Assembly (NCBI RefSeq): GCF_964355755.1
Contig: NC_092672.1
Coordinates: 620,001 to 684,000, forward strand
DNA from: Antedon mediterranea
Lineage: Eukaryota > Echinodermata > Crinoidea > Comatulida > Antedonidae
Length of the DNA stretch: 64,000 bases
Direction of reading: 5' to 3'
Translations under genes and position numbers: made by a program
Shown here: positions 1-11,380 of the stretch, piece after piece
Position numbering within the stretch: position 1 is the stretch's first letter
How the letters are laid out: each line of letters starts with the position of its first letter
The notes under the pieces: generated by a model
What the model saw: the letters and a program-made list of their open reading frames with translations, nothing else
Databases searched by the model: none
Told to the model about the DNA's origin: nothing

Positions 1-148
1 AGTACCTACATTTTATGTACCCTAGATTTTACATACGAATAAAGGTAGTTCTTGGAAATTTAATACCTATGTAAAGTTGTTTCTTGTTTGTTTTTCTTAA
101 AAGTGTGTGTTTTAGGCATAGCTTTAAAGTAAACAATACATTACTGCA

Positions 149-325
149 GCTACAATCAATCAATCAATTCACTTTTATTTCCGAAAAAAGTTCATATCAT
201 ACAGCACTTCTACACACCAACATAAAAACAGCAAATCTACACCACCCCTGAATGTGTTGAGGAGTGCAACTTGTAGCACATCTACACCACCCCTGAATGT
301 GTTGAGGAGTGCAATTTGTAGCACA
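149..325 (-). repeat. Retroposon-like (TGAT)n tail and a 45-bp direct duplication
   Basis: In the intron after Piwi exon 7, a run of tcaa/atca units near 153-170 reads on the minus strand as a (TGAT)n tail, typical of the 3' end of a LINE or SINE. Next to it, a 45-bp unit (tctacaccacccctgaatgt...) occurs twice head to tail, 236-280 and 281-325, with few differences. The family was not identified. Confidence 0.55.
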
Positions 326-377
326 CCTACAATTTCAAAAAGACAGGCCTGTAAAATTTAATGTAAAAATTCCTTAC

Positions 378-3344
378 CCTTCTTTTTGGTCGGCTGACCA
401 ATAATGGTTGCTCAAGATCAGTGATCTTCCGCTCATACACTTGAGCGTAGTAGTCCACATAGGATATCTCACTGCCATCAAACTTCTTAAACTTACTCAT
501 AGGGTTCAATGACCAGTTGATGTCATCAACACGGTAAGTCTTATTGTTGTACCTAAATTAGAAAAAAGGCCATTAGTTGACAGCTTATATTGTTACAAAT
601 TGTTACAAATTGCACTTCTATATATCTATATATATTATTTTATTTCATATGCATGCAACAGCGAGCACAAACTCGCTAATTACAGGATGGATATACTATT
701 TTATAATGTATTGTGCTTATAAACTAAGTCTCATTTGAGGCTTAGGATTGAGTTGAAAGGGATTGGAAGGCAAGCACATTAAACACCAAGTACAGCTCCA
801 CTAAAAAAATTATATAGGTTTTTTTTTTTGGTTTTGTGAAATAATACAGGTATGATTTGTATTTGTATTTTAAATGATGTTTTATTTGTATTTTACCAAA
901 TTTTATATTTTTACCTTTGAACAAACACAAATAATTTCTAACATATTTTAATGTGTTTAACCATGAATAAATGAATACTGAACAAAAAGTTGAGCATAAG
1001 AGGATGTTGGCCTCTGGTTATCACTACAATGACCTGTCAATCTATTTTTACTTACTTAGTTAGTACAATTTGTCCAACAAGCTTCTTTGTGGCCTGTTCT
1101 TTGAAGGATGACCGGTTTGCATGGAATAGATCATAAAGTTCATCAAGGATTGTACTCAGACACAGCACTTTGTGTGACACCTCCGCTTCAAGCATGATAT
1201 GTGTTTCTCGTTGCGAGATTGATGTTATGAAACCGGGCCAAATTTCAAGTCTTCAAAAAAAAAAGTTTATAGTTAACTTTAAATTAGTTTTAATTTAAGG
1301 GAAAAACTAGTTCTTAGTTCTCAAAATTTTAAAAATATATTTGTAAATAATCTGTACTGATTTAATGTTGACTTACTTGTGCTGCCTGACCTCAATTTTA
1401 TTGTCTGGATTAAAATAATGGCGGCCAATTTGCTGCATGTTGAGCGAACCCATCACTCTGAATAAAACAAAATACATTTAAAGTAAATATGTAAAAGCAT
1501 TAGTAAACCATCAAATAGGAGATATAGACATAGATTAGTTGTATATGTCGTAATTTTAAATTATACGAAAACGTTTTTCCTTGGCAAATTTCAAATAATC
1601 TTTGGATAATAGTATAATAAATAGAATCCTTACTTTCTGAATATGACATTGTACATGTGAAGACACACACCAGAGAAAGGTGGCAGCTCATTGGTCAGTT
1701 TAATCGTAATCTGGATGTTCTCACCTCGTTTTGTCTGCGTAGTAAATACAGTCTCCTGAAAAAAAAAAATTCTTAGCATTACGAGTGCATCAATGAATTG
1801 ACAGAACTGTCAGAATAATATTTTACTACAAAGTATCTACATGTGCCCATATATGGACATGATGATGGCACATTTTTCTTGTCAAACTAGTTTGATAGTG
1901 TAGACAGAGTTCTAGACCACTTGCTAATGAACGTTCACTCATTTAAAGTTAAAGAATCACAAACGTATGGAAATGCATATTGAAGAATTCTATGCTGGAT
2001 GACTCCTATACTAAATATTTAAGTACTATGGTAATAACGACAAAATATAAAATCAATACGTACGGTTCGTTCAAGTTTTATAGGTAGGAATAAAACCATA
2101 CCATCAAATGCATTGGTGGCTCCAATAATTTCTTTCTGTTGTTTTACGAGAGCAATTCGCAATCGTTTACTATCCACAGGTGGGTTGAAGTCCACGTGGT
2201 ACTGGTACAGTGCCCACTGCCCTTTCGTCTTCAGTCTAAAGTTGTTGGACACCAGTTGACATACTGATCCAGTTTTACCTGAAAAAAAATGTCTTTTTAG
2301 AAGAACCTAATTTTTTTTGGGTCACATCGGTATCAATATGTTGTTTTCAGGAATTTTTTTTTTATCCCGTTTTTGGTCAAAGTAAAAAAGTATTATGCGA
2401 CATTAAAATGGCATATTCAACAACATTTTTAAAATTTAGTTTTTTTAGAGGGACAATATTTCTTTAACAAGGTTTAAGTCAGTTAAGATGTATTTAGTTC
2501 GAGTTGACGGTGTATTTGCAAAAATTTAGCTGATTTTAAAATTCTTACCTTGCTTATCCTTGACATGTTCTGGTCTCGTTTGAAACACATTATGGTCACG
2601 TGACCTCCGACCTCTATCTAAACCACCAGCCCCTTGCGGGCCAACTTGTAGCCGCTGCATCTGCTGTACAGGTGGCTGGGCAGCTTCAGGTTTGGCCGGT
2701 GGTCTTGCCAATTGCGCTAGTACAGGTAAAATGAAAAAGGTAAAATATTACTACACCATAAACACACAATAGATAACTCAATGAAAAATTTTAATAGATA
2801 TTCTAACCAATCATTAGTATTTTTTTAATTAATTTTGATTTATATATATTTATTTTGTTGTTACATTTATTTGTTAATTGCAATATGTAATTTCTAGATT
2901 ATTTATTTTAGATTATAAAAGGATCCCAACGCAAATAAGCTAATAAACTTTTTGGGCTATCCTGGAAAATCTTTATAAATGTATTTATTTGTAATGTCAG
3001 TCATTTATGTTATCAATTTGTATGTATTTTTTATGATTTTCCTAGTAACTTCAAATTAAAATCAAGAGAATTTTGGAAAATGAAGGTCATCTTGGACAGA
3101 TGGCATTATAATAATATTACATTCAATAAAATACCTAGGAAATATTAAAGGTATCTAGCCTACCTGCTACCATAGGTTGAGTGGCGGCTCCACGTGTACG
3201 TCCTCGTCCAGGGGCTACTTGTGGGTCCATCTGAGGAGTAGCAGCAGCACTTCTGGAAGCTTCACCAGGGGTAGGTGCTGGGGTACTTGCAGTCGCTTTA
3301 CCCCGACCCCTAGCACGCCCTCTTGCACGACCTCCTGTTGACAT
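378..3344 (-). CDS. piwi: PIWI-family Argonaute, N-terminal and PAZ part (3' half off the left edge)
   Basis: Coding exons in transcript order are 3344-3164, 2716-2549, 2278-2064, 1755-1634, 1457-1377, 1250-1056 and 552-378. All junctions are GT-AG and phases stay consistent over 379 codons. PIWI proteins bind piRNAs in germ cells and silence transposons. Exon 1 encodes a GR/RG-rich tail starting [15 protein letters not shown], the type of arginine motif that is methylated and read by Tudor proteins. Exon 3 has the family block [13 protein letters not shown]. Later exons carry [28 protein letters not shown] and, in the PAZ region, [33 protein letters not shown]. The start is the first ATG of the RG-rich exon. 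An acceptor at 3388-3387 implies an upstream 5'UTR intron. The slicer (PIWI) domain is outside the window, so catalytic residues cannot be checked. The family is certain; which paralogue (Piwil1-like or other) is not. Confidence 0.95.
1838..1912. mobile_element. CArG-box MITE copy A (truncated), Piwi intron 3
   Basis: A partial copy of a five-copy family. It keeps one terminal segment (agtttgatagtgtagacaga) and the internal palindrome core CCATATATGG at 1847-1856. The other terminus is missing. See the copies at 37.9, 42.9, 53.5 and 58.9 kb. Confidence 0.7.
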
Positions 3345-3389
3345 TGTTTCGTATTTTTTATATTATTTTCCCCCAAAAAATGCCAACTG

Positions 3390-4459
3390 CAAAGAAAAAA
3401 AAGTAATTTTACCACAAGGTATTCCTGTAACTATCACAGTGGAGTGACTGATATGATCATATGGCTTACTTACTTTATATGCTTGAAAATGTTAGAGATA
3501 TTGTACTGCTAATGGTATATTACTATTGTATACATACCCAAGTGTGAGAGCCCCACCCATGACCTAATCACACCTTAGTCATAGATTACCTGTGCTGTGC
3601 TAACATCTGTATGTCATTTAGTAAGAGTATATGCATGGGAAAATAAGTTAAAACATAACATAAGTTCGGACATAAACTAAATCTATATTGATGAGTAAGA
3701 TTTAAGTAAAATCAACAAGTTATTTAAGTATTACTTAAATAATGTTTTGACTTAAGTTCATTACTGTATTTTATTAACTATATATGTGATGAAAAAAAAT
3801 AAATAAACAAGGTCAAAATATGTAATTTCCTTGGTATTATCATTAGTATAGGCTGGTCCAAGGTCAAAATATGTAATTTCCTTGGTATTATCATTAGTAT
3901 AGGCTGGTCCAAGAATCTATACTTTTAAAGTATACTAATAGTAAAAGAACAGGAAAACAAAAGCTAAATCATTTAGAGATCAAATTTTCAAAGAGTATTA
4001 ACATATTTAAAAAATAACATTCATGTTTTGTTGTCTTTACTACAGCAATAATAACTAAAGAAACTCTCTATAAATGATTGCAAATTATGCTTAGCACATA
4101 TTCATATACAAATATTTTCATTGATACTGATAGCTTTTAGCTATAACAATTCTTTATTTAACAGCCAATGATGTCAGTATAAAGCTCCAGTCCCACGATC
4201 AGGTTTTTTCTTTTTTCTTCCGTCTTCCAAAGGGACACTGTATTGATTGATGGAAAGTGCCTGTTTCCAGTCACCTTTAGGGTCAAATCTATTATTTTAA
4301 CTGCTCCCTTGTGTATAAAAGAGAGAAAATAGTGACTTATAAGTTTTACTGCATGTCCCATTATTAACAAAACTGACACCATTTTTTTACACCAATAGCC
4401 AATCAGATGGGCAGGAATTTGGCTTGGTAGGGATCAACATCTGAATATTGTAGCAGAGA
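3390..4459. repeat. Piwi upstream intergenic DNA with a 51-bp tandem duplication
   Basis: No gene is seen here. A 51-bp unit beginning aaggtcaaaatatgtaattt is present twice, at 3809-3859 and 3860-3911, nearly identical. The rest is AT-rich unique sequence. The Piwi promoter and any 5'UTR exon should lie here, but no TATA or initiator element could be assigned. Confidence 0.6.
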
Positions 4460-4464
4460 GATAT

Positions 4465-6221
4465 CTACGCTCGCGCTAACCGCTTGCCAATGGCGACTGG
4501 AGTCTCCATTTGGCGAAAATAATTATTGCCTCGTTCGCCAAATTGGCGAAAATACATTTCCAAGCCTAGGCCTAGCCTGGTCGGCGTGACTTCTTATGGG
4601 AGCGAGAATTCGCCACACTTCGGTACTTTCTGACTCGGGTACACTTTTTACCACCACAGCATTTTATGTGACGACGTCACGATCGCCGTGTTCATTTTTT
4701 TAGTTCTGTTTAAACATGCGCAGAGCGTGCCTCGATGACGTTTTAATGACAAACAGTTAATGTGATTGGTTCGTGGACGACCGCCGTCGACGTGATGATG
4801 AGCGAATAAAAGGGGAAGTCCCTATTCTTCGACGTAGAAAATGAACTTCGAGAAGAAAATGTAAACAGAAACATGTGGACGAATACTTCCGTAAACGAGG
4901 CTGTTCTGTTATTTAAAAAGAAGAATTTTAAATTTAACAAAGTAATTACCTCAATAGTATAATGTTAACATGTTTAATTTATTTCCCTTTCGATTATTCT
5001 ATTCTAACCGAAAGTTGCGCTTTAAATTGAATAGCTAAGAAACAGCGTATACTGCAACGGCAACCATGGCCAAAGCGCGTTTAGGCCGCCTACATAGAAT
5101 GGGTTACGGCCGCTGCATAGCAAATTCAAAGCTTCTTAAATTTCTGCGGTACATTTCTTGTTTTATATAATAGATTGATAAATATTCAAATTAAATAATT
5201 TAATAAATCGGTAAAATTGACGTTTTGAAGCAAATATTCCATGATGAGAGGCGACATTTTTCGACATGCCTCGTGTGCGACGAAGACTAGTTCAGAAAAT
5301 GGAACAGTCCACTGCGGGGGTTATCCAATCATTAATTAACGCGCTAATACGATGCATACCATGCACATTGCCTGGGCGACGGTAATTTAGTAATAAGCGG
5401 AGAACTGAATCCCCCGTAAGGAAAATGGTAAACACTGATATTTATGGTAGGGATTATTTTTTTCAGGGGTTGGTCTTGTTGGCTCGCACGAGGTCCACGC
5501 AAAGTCAAATAAAACGATGTGTTTTATCAAACAGAAATATAAATTAGCTTCAATTCAATACTAAATTAGCCAGATTTTGATAATGAGAAAGACTCAAAAA
5601 TTCAATTTTTATCGTTAAAATTGACATTTGAGGCGGATGTACATAATAATAATAACCGATTTACATATCAAAATAAAGAGTATTTAAAGCCTGATAACAT
5701 GCAACAAAAATTACTCCACCACCTATTATGGACCTCGTGCGATCGGGGTGCGAAAATGGGTAGGTGTTTTCCAAAGTTATTTTTAGCGCGCGGATTTCGG
5801 CTCGCCGGCTTTTGTACCTCATTTTTAACTCGCGTTTTCTATTAAAATATTTAATAAACATAGATTATAAATATATAAAAATAATCCCTTAAACAAGATC
5901 TTTCCAGGCATATAATTTTTATTCTCATGGGTACATAAGAAATAGTATATTTTTAACTTCAAAGACACGTCACTTTTTGAAATTTCACGAACGTGTTAAA
6001 ATCCCGGTAACGAAAATCAGGTTCATTGGGATACTTAATAATAATATAAATGTAAAAAAAATAAAATTTTTTAAAAAATACCTGCATTATTTATTTAATA
6101 AACATTTTTTCGAATTTTTATGGTTTTTTAAATGTGGCTAAAGGATTTTCAATTTGGCTAATGTTTTTCAAAACCTTTCGCCATTTTGGCGAACGAAAAT
6201 TTGACCTTAGCGCGAGCGTAG
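4465..6221. mobile_element. Non-autonomous DNA transposon, 1,757 bp, with 15-bp TIRs and 5-bp TSD
   Basis: The ends are exact inverted repeats: ctacgctcgcgctaa at 4465-4479 and ttagcgcgagcgtag at 6207-6221. The 5-mer gatat flanks both sides (4460-4464 and 6222-6226), as expected for a target-site duplication. Subterminal sequence is also related in inverted orientation: cgttcgccaaattggcgaaa near 4530 and its counterpart in tttcgccattttggcgaacg near 6176-6195. The interior has no transposase-like frame. It includes a GC-richer stretch at 4.56-4.82 kb unlike its surroundings, which may be captured DNA. The superfamily is not recognised. Confidence 0.8.
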
Positions 6222-7021
6222 GATATAATATAGTTCACTATATATCTTCTGGTTATAGTTGAATGGAATACAAAGATTATAAAGTGTTATTAAAAGTCAT
6301 AATCAATCAAATATATTATATATTTATATATAATTATAGATAAACAGGTTGTTTATTCAGACCTCCCAACTCTCCCGAAAATCGCGGGACTCTCCCGATT
6401 TTTTTGGTTCTCTCCCGCTCTCCCGCGAAACCCAAATTTCCCCCCGATTTTTTTCATTTTTGGATAAAAATTTCCCGATTTTAAATAAGGAACATATACA
6501 ATATGGCCAAGCCAAGTAATCACATTTTTAACGTTGGATTTTGTTAAATTGACAGGGCGTTGTGAAGTTGGTTGTTTAGTTAAAAGCAAAACAAAAGCCA
6601 CACGCAAATACCATTGTTCGTAAAAAGATAAATAAAACAAAGCATACTCGAATAAAACAAAGAGTACTACTTCCCTTTTTTGTTGACTAATTAAATACGC
6701 CTAGGTGGGTCGCCTAAACAACATGGCATGGTGGTAGGTGTGGGCTGGCAGATAGAATTGCATTCAGCAAGCTTTTTGTGAATAAACGACCAATCAAATC
6801 AATCCCTTGAAAAACCACTTATTGACCACGTATAATTAAAAAAAAAGATGCATTTTTTAATTACTTATCAACTGATCGCCATTCAACTAGTTAAAATAAT
6901 ATTACAATTTCAAATAAATAATTTACGATGTCAGCTCGGCCGCCGAAGAAAAAAATTAAGTATGCAGCAAAGTTCAAACCAGAGTTCACAGAAGATTATC
7001 CATGCATTATTTCGGTCAGAG

Positions 7022-7064
7022 CAAAGATTATATAGCGCCGCTACGCGGCGCTATATAATCTTTG
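7022..7064. mobile_element. Hairpin micro-insertion 1 inside the hAT element
   Basis: A near-perfect 43-bp palindrome (caaagattatatagc...gctatataatctttg) is flanked by the direct repeat gtcagag (7015-7021 and 7065-7071), or 8 bp if the shared g is counted. It interrupts the BED-finger coding remnant. Its arms resemble those of the second hairpin 22 bp downstream. Confidence 0.75.
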
Positions 7065-7086
7065 GTCAGAGGTGAACCTAGTTCAG

Positions 7087-7126
7087 CCAAAGATTGTATA
7101 GCGTAGCGTAGCTATACAATCTTTGG
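7087..7126. mobile_element. Hairpin micro-insertion 2 inside the hAT element
   Basis: A 40-bp palindrome with arms ccaaagattgtatagc and gctatacaatctttgg is flanked by ttcag (7082-7086 and 7127-7131), or gttcag with one shared base. The outer arm caaagattRtatagc is the same as in the hairpin at 7022, so the two form a tiny family. If the element and one flank copy are ignored at both sites, the surrounding transposase remnant reads in one frame. Confidence 0.72.
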
Positions 7127-8154
7127 TTCAGCTAGATGGACGCTGTGCAATTTGACATTCAATATAAGCCAAAAATTCTTTGATATAAGTCATGGCGGTA
7201 GAAATGTTTCGGCAAGTTTATTTTATTTTTCATATGTTATGTGCTTTTTTAATGTATAATTAAATAAACTACAAAAGGCCAGAAAATGTTAGACGCAAGG
7301 CTGCAACCATTGAAGCTAGGCTAGTAGTGTTCACTCGACTAGCCTTTGTAGGCCTAGCCCTCAACAGTGCCAGTAGGTTACTAAACGGCGTCGTTCAGTC
7401 ACTCCAGGCCTAGGGATTGGTGAACCTTAGATAGGCTAGGCCTGTAGTTGGCCTGTCGATTCGGCTACTAGGCCTGGTGGTGGTCATACGTACGTCTAGG
7501 TACAAAACTGTATGTTATCTAGGCCTATCTATGTTTTTAAAAATATAATATTTAGCCTAAAAAAAAAATATTTAGCCTAGATCTGTAATTAGTTATTGAA
7601 ATTGATATTTTTTACAGACAAAGAAGCATGAAAAAGCTGCAAGAGTTGTGAACCAATGCCAGACTTTGTTGTTCAATATAAACAGAGATCCAATAGCAGA
7701 AAAGGTTATAAACGCGGAGGTGCTTTATACATCGTATATTGTAGAACACAATCTTCCATTCGCCATTACGCAGCACGCAAACCACCTTTTTCCAGCTATG
7801 TTCCCGGACTCAAATGCACTAAATGTGTTATGTTAATAATGTACATAAGATGAAAGATGAAAATAAAATATTGTATTGCAGCATTTTGAAAAAACAGACA
7901 ATTTATTTTTGTATATCTTTGTTGTGTAACGCGCGTCGCATAACGCGTCGTAATAATATATTTTTTACCGAAAAAATCTCCCTATTTTTTGTCAATCCAT
8001 GTTGGGAGGTCTGCTTATTTATTATTATTAATCCCATTTGGTCTACTAGTGACCTACATGGGGTACTGTACAGTACAGCCACAGGACAATTAACATTCTT
8101 GGTTTGGTGACCATTGAATACACTTGCTTTTAGCACAGTTCAGATAAAATCAGA

Positions 8155-8307
8155 ATGGCAAAATTAAAATTCTCTACAGAACTAATTGATTATTATCGGG
8201 AAGAAGAAGTGTTATGGAATATTCTGATGCCAGAATATAAGGATAGAGATAAACGAAAAGCGGCGTTAAATAAGAATAAGTGTTGCCTAGAAAAAAGAAA
8301 TATATAA
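8155..8307 (+). pseudogene. MADF-domain N-terminal fragment
   Basis: An uninterrupted 50-codon frame starts with ATG and reads MAKLKFSTELIDYYREEEVLW, then NILMPEYKDRDKRKAALNK. This matches the first two helices of MADF domains (Adf-1-like DNA-binding proteins, also the companion protein of PIF/Harbinger transposons). The frame ends at 8305 before the domain is complete. A donor-like AA|GTGTTG at about 8279 could mean a first exon, but I see no second exon nearby. It lies just downstream of the hAT element. A transposon-derived remnant is more likely than a host gene. Confidence 0.5.
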
Positions 8308-8449
8308 GAAAGATACATTTATATGCTTTTAGTTTCTGAATATACCTACAGTATACAAAGATTGTCCCTAAATTGCAAGCTTATCGACATTCTATTCAAA
8401 AAGTAGGTCATTAGTGACCAAGTAAAGAAATAACTGTGGGATCACAACA

Positions 8450-9165
8450 CTCTTCTCCTGACATCATATCAATCAATACAAGTCCCTTTGGAAGAATGAA
8501 GAACCAACTTCCAACTTCATTGATTGCATTTTTTCAACTCCACAACAAATTCCAGATACAGGTTAAAGGTCATTAAACCCTAACCCTTTTCTGGTGTTGT
8601 CTTTTGAATTTGATGTACTGTTTATCGTCTTTTTTATAATGTATTTTATGTATGAACCAAATAAATTCAATCAATCAATTAATCAACCCATTATCACTGA
8701 AAGGTGTAAAGAACAAGATTGCTGGTAATCCAATTACAGCCTGACCTCTACAAAATGCTCTGTAGATGAAGCTTGGCCTGGCAAACAGGCAGGACAGGAA
8801 ACAAACACACACACTGCACTATAATAATTAAGTTATCAAATATTAATGTTTAAGTGTTATAACATATAGACAACAAAGACAATTAGCAATAGCAGTGAAA
8901 TCTTCAAAACAACCAATCCTATCTGTTCCTTTCTTCAATTTATAAGACCAAAACAACACAGTAATAAAATCATAAACTATTAATCATCATTCAGTATTCA
9001 GCAACTTCTTTGTAAAACAAATAAAAAATACAACTCCCTATGCTGGTTTAGCTAGCAAGCATTACAATTGGCTCCAACCAGTAATAAAAATGGTGTATTT
9101 ATTTGCGCCTTGAGCACTCTTGAGTGGTACGTGCGCTATATAAATCCATATTATTATGAAATAAA
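8450..9165 (+). repeat. Retroposon 3' tails: (AATC)n at 8665-8692 and an ATTA-ended tail at 9090-9165
   Basis: At 8560-8692 an A/T-rich stretch ends in aataaattcaatcaatcaat, a typical LINE/SINE simple-repeat tail. At 9105-9152 the segment gcgccttgagcactcttgag...gtgcgctatataaatc closely matches the 3' end of the LINE at 61.27 kb, read on the opposite strand there. It is therefore a very short, 5'-truncated copy of that family. Confidence 0.65.
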
Positions 9166-9648
9166 CTAAAATAAACATTGTATTAAGTAGTACTGCAGTA
9201 GGCTGTGCCTAGCTATTAACAATATTAAACAAGAGCATTGATAAAGTAAATATTATATTTTTTATTGAATTTCTACACTGGGAGAACAAGTTGTAAATTA
9301 AAGCAATTATATAACTACTTGAATAAATAAGTACTGTTACTGTTTATACTTGTTGTCAATTTTTAGTCCGTTTAAATATATTATATCTATCTTTTAATCA
9401 GATTTGCTGACAACCAACATTTCTTTGTATTTTTCGGAGACAAATAAAGTTTCATGTACAAGTAGCTTTGCTTTGAATGTGGTAATTGGCAAACTATTTG
9501 GCCAAATCTGATGTATTGTGTTTTATACTTTTGTTATAAGAAAGAACACATACTTCACTCTACCTATTTCACAGTAACAATAAGACATGTGGATGAAAAC
9601 TTTTGACACAATGCATTCATTCTTTGTACAGCAATAATAGGATTATTT

Positions 9649-9992
9649 TAAAGGTCACCAATTCCCTACGTTTTTTAGATCTGATTTAAGGTCACACACT
9701 ACATTAATGTAAACAAAAAAACTATATGGTCCTATTGATTGAGATCGTCTTTAAATGGTTAAAAATGTGAAAAATAAGGCGATTCTAATAATCCCAACAT
9801 GCATTGCGTGCGGATTGATAATAGTTTTTCTTCTGTAATTTACCAACTTTTCGATCGAGAGGCCAAAACAAATAGAAGACTCCTAACTTTTCAGCGAAAA
9901 TACTGGGTTTCCCCAAATGTGTATCAACAGCGTCTGTCAAAAACAGAAAGATAATTAATGCAGCAACTATACAACGTCAGACTAGTACTATA
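9649..9992 (-). mobile_element. Partial copy of the TTAA-bounded TIR element (inverted relative to 18700-19309)
   Basis: About 340 bp here is alignable by eye, in inverted orientation, to 18945-19310. Shared blocks include the terminal ttccctacgttttttagatc, the internal ctaacttttcagcgaaaata, and catgcattgcgtgcggattg versus the diverged reverse complement. The left end again begins with ttaaaggtcacc. The far end is not recognisable, so this copy is truncated. Confidence 0.7.
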
Positions 9993-10081
9993 GTTTAATG
10001 TTTTTAAAGTAATATATATGCATTATTTTTACAAAACGTCACACATATAAGATTTTTCATGGTATTGATTCTTTGGATCCA

Positions 10082-10140
10082 GACGATTCGGCCCACTTTT
10101 GGGCCGAAACATCCCACTTTGTGGGCCAAAACGTCTCACT
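10082..10140. repeat. Short cluster of gacgat..ggccca motifs
   Basis: Three copies of a motif related to agacgatcgggcccac occur within 60 bp in mixed orientation: agacgattcggcccac, tgggccgaaacatccc and tgggccaaaacgtctc. The same motif forms a larger cluster at 27.23-27.66 kb. No protein-coding content is seen. Confidence 0.55.
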
Positions 10141-10356
10141 TCAGACCAAATTCATATTCATTTTTTTTTAGTATTTATCTATTATTAAGTTTTTAAAGGT
10201 TTTTAACAATCTGTATTTTATTGATATTGAAAATGTTGATATAATATATATAATAAATTACTAAAAAAACGTAATTTTATATTCAATTTATTACTTAAAC
10301 CTTGTTTATTTCGTGCATGCTTATAAAATGCATCAAAGCCGATAAATTTAAGTGAT

Positions 10357-10396
10357 TTTTTTTTGGGGGGGGGAGAGGGGGGGAGGCGGGTCGCCG
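10357..10396 (+). other. G-rich tract with quadruplex potential
   Basis: A T8 run followed by G9, a G7 run, a GG and a GGG within about 40 bp on the plus strand. Four G-runs separated by short loops could in principle form a G-quadruplex. It stands out in AT-rich intergenic DNA with no gene nearby. Confidence 0.5.
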
Positions 10397-11269
10397 ACCA
10401 CCACTCATGACATGCTGGTGATATCCCTGGAAGAGGATGCTGTGATGTTTGAGGGACAAATGAGCACAGTAATCTCTAAGCCTCGAAGATTCAAGGTAAA
10501 ATTGTACGGAATGGGTCTTTATTTTTAATTTTAATACTTTTTCAAGATTAGAAAGGCAATATGAAGAATAAGTCAATATGATTATGAAGAATTTATTATT
10601 TATTTAGTTATTTACAAATATTTAATGTAATGGTATCCTAATCTTAGCAGTACCTGACCAATTCATTCTGTATGTTTGACATTTTGTTGGTCTAAATCAA
10701 TAAATGAAAATGAATAAGTTTACCGCCGCAAGCCGACGACCATGGTAATGGTGGCTGGCCAGTACAGTCACACCAGCCAAACATGCAGCTGCTACTGGAA
10801 AGGTACAGCTGATGGATACACGCTGTCGCTAGCTGTTACCATCATAACAACCGACCCAAGCATGCCATATTATGGACAGAAAATCTTTGTTTATACGAAG
10901 AATTACTCTGAAATAGACAATTGAAACAACGTTCATAATTATTATATTGTAAATAAGTCAAATTAAAAAGAAATATACCTCGTTTTTGGCCCTATATGTT
11001 CACTATTATCAGCTCTTGGTCTCGCCCACCAAACGCGCCAATGCACAATAAAAATGGCGAAAGACGAACACCACGCGGTTGTTTGGTGAAAACAGAGGGA
11101 GACATCATAATAATGAGAGGAGAGGTGGTGGTGGATCATCCATAATATATATCCTTATATTTTAGCAGTCGCGCCAGCACGTGGTGTGTGTAAATAGACG
11201 GCGAGACCTGTATCTCCTCGTCTCGTCGTCGCAACCTAAAAAGTATAGGTTTTTTTCAAATATTAAAAT

Positions 11270-11380
11270 TATATTTATTACTGGTATTGTAATTGTATCA
11301 AGAGGTTCCCACTTATGTTTGGGCCATTGGACCATGGTTTCCTAGTCTTGAGCTACCGGTATTTTTTTTTTTATTGAAGG
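11270..11380 (+). repeat. Dispersed repeat terminus, related to 32160-32260
   Basis: The blocks tcaagaggttcccactt, gccatt and atggtttcct with gagcta occur in the same order and orientation at 11.30-11.36 kb and in mitofusin intron 8 at 32.18-32.24 kb. This marks an interspersed repeat family that I could not classify. The surrounding 10.4-11.9 kb shows no gene. Confidence 0.6.

Larger units (their letters stand above)
6358..8013 (+). mobile_element. Decayed hAT-type transposon with 13-bp TIRs and N-terminal transposase remnants
   Basis: Perfect 13-bp inverted ends, cagacctcccaac (6358-6370) and gttgggaggtctg (8001-8013), start with CAG as hAT termini often do. I could not define a clean 8-bp target duplication. 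Inside on the plus strand are pieces of a BED-zinc-finger transposase. One begins at 6929 (MSARPPKKKIKYAAKFKPEF). A second, near 7175-7200, encodes FDISHGGRN. A third, after an acceptor-like ttttttacag at 7609-7618, encodes TKKHEKAARVVNQC and then YTSYIVEHNLPFAITQHANH...MFPDS. This is the usual order at the N-terminus of ZBED/hAT transposases. The catalytic core and dimerisation domain are absent, so the copy is non-autonomous. Confidence 0.8.

Noticed and set aside
4465..6221. Retroviral or other viral insert
   Set aside because: No LTRs, gag, pol or env-like frames; the ends are inverted, not direct, repeats.
10742..10924. 60-codon plus-strand frame near the G-rich tract
   Set aside because: No domain recognised and no splice context; length is within chance expectation.
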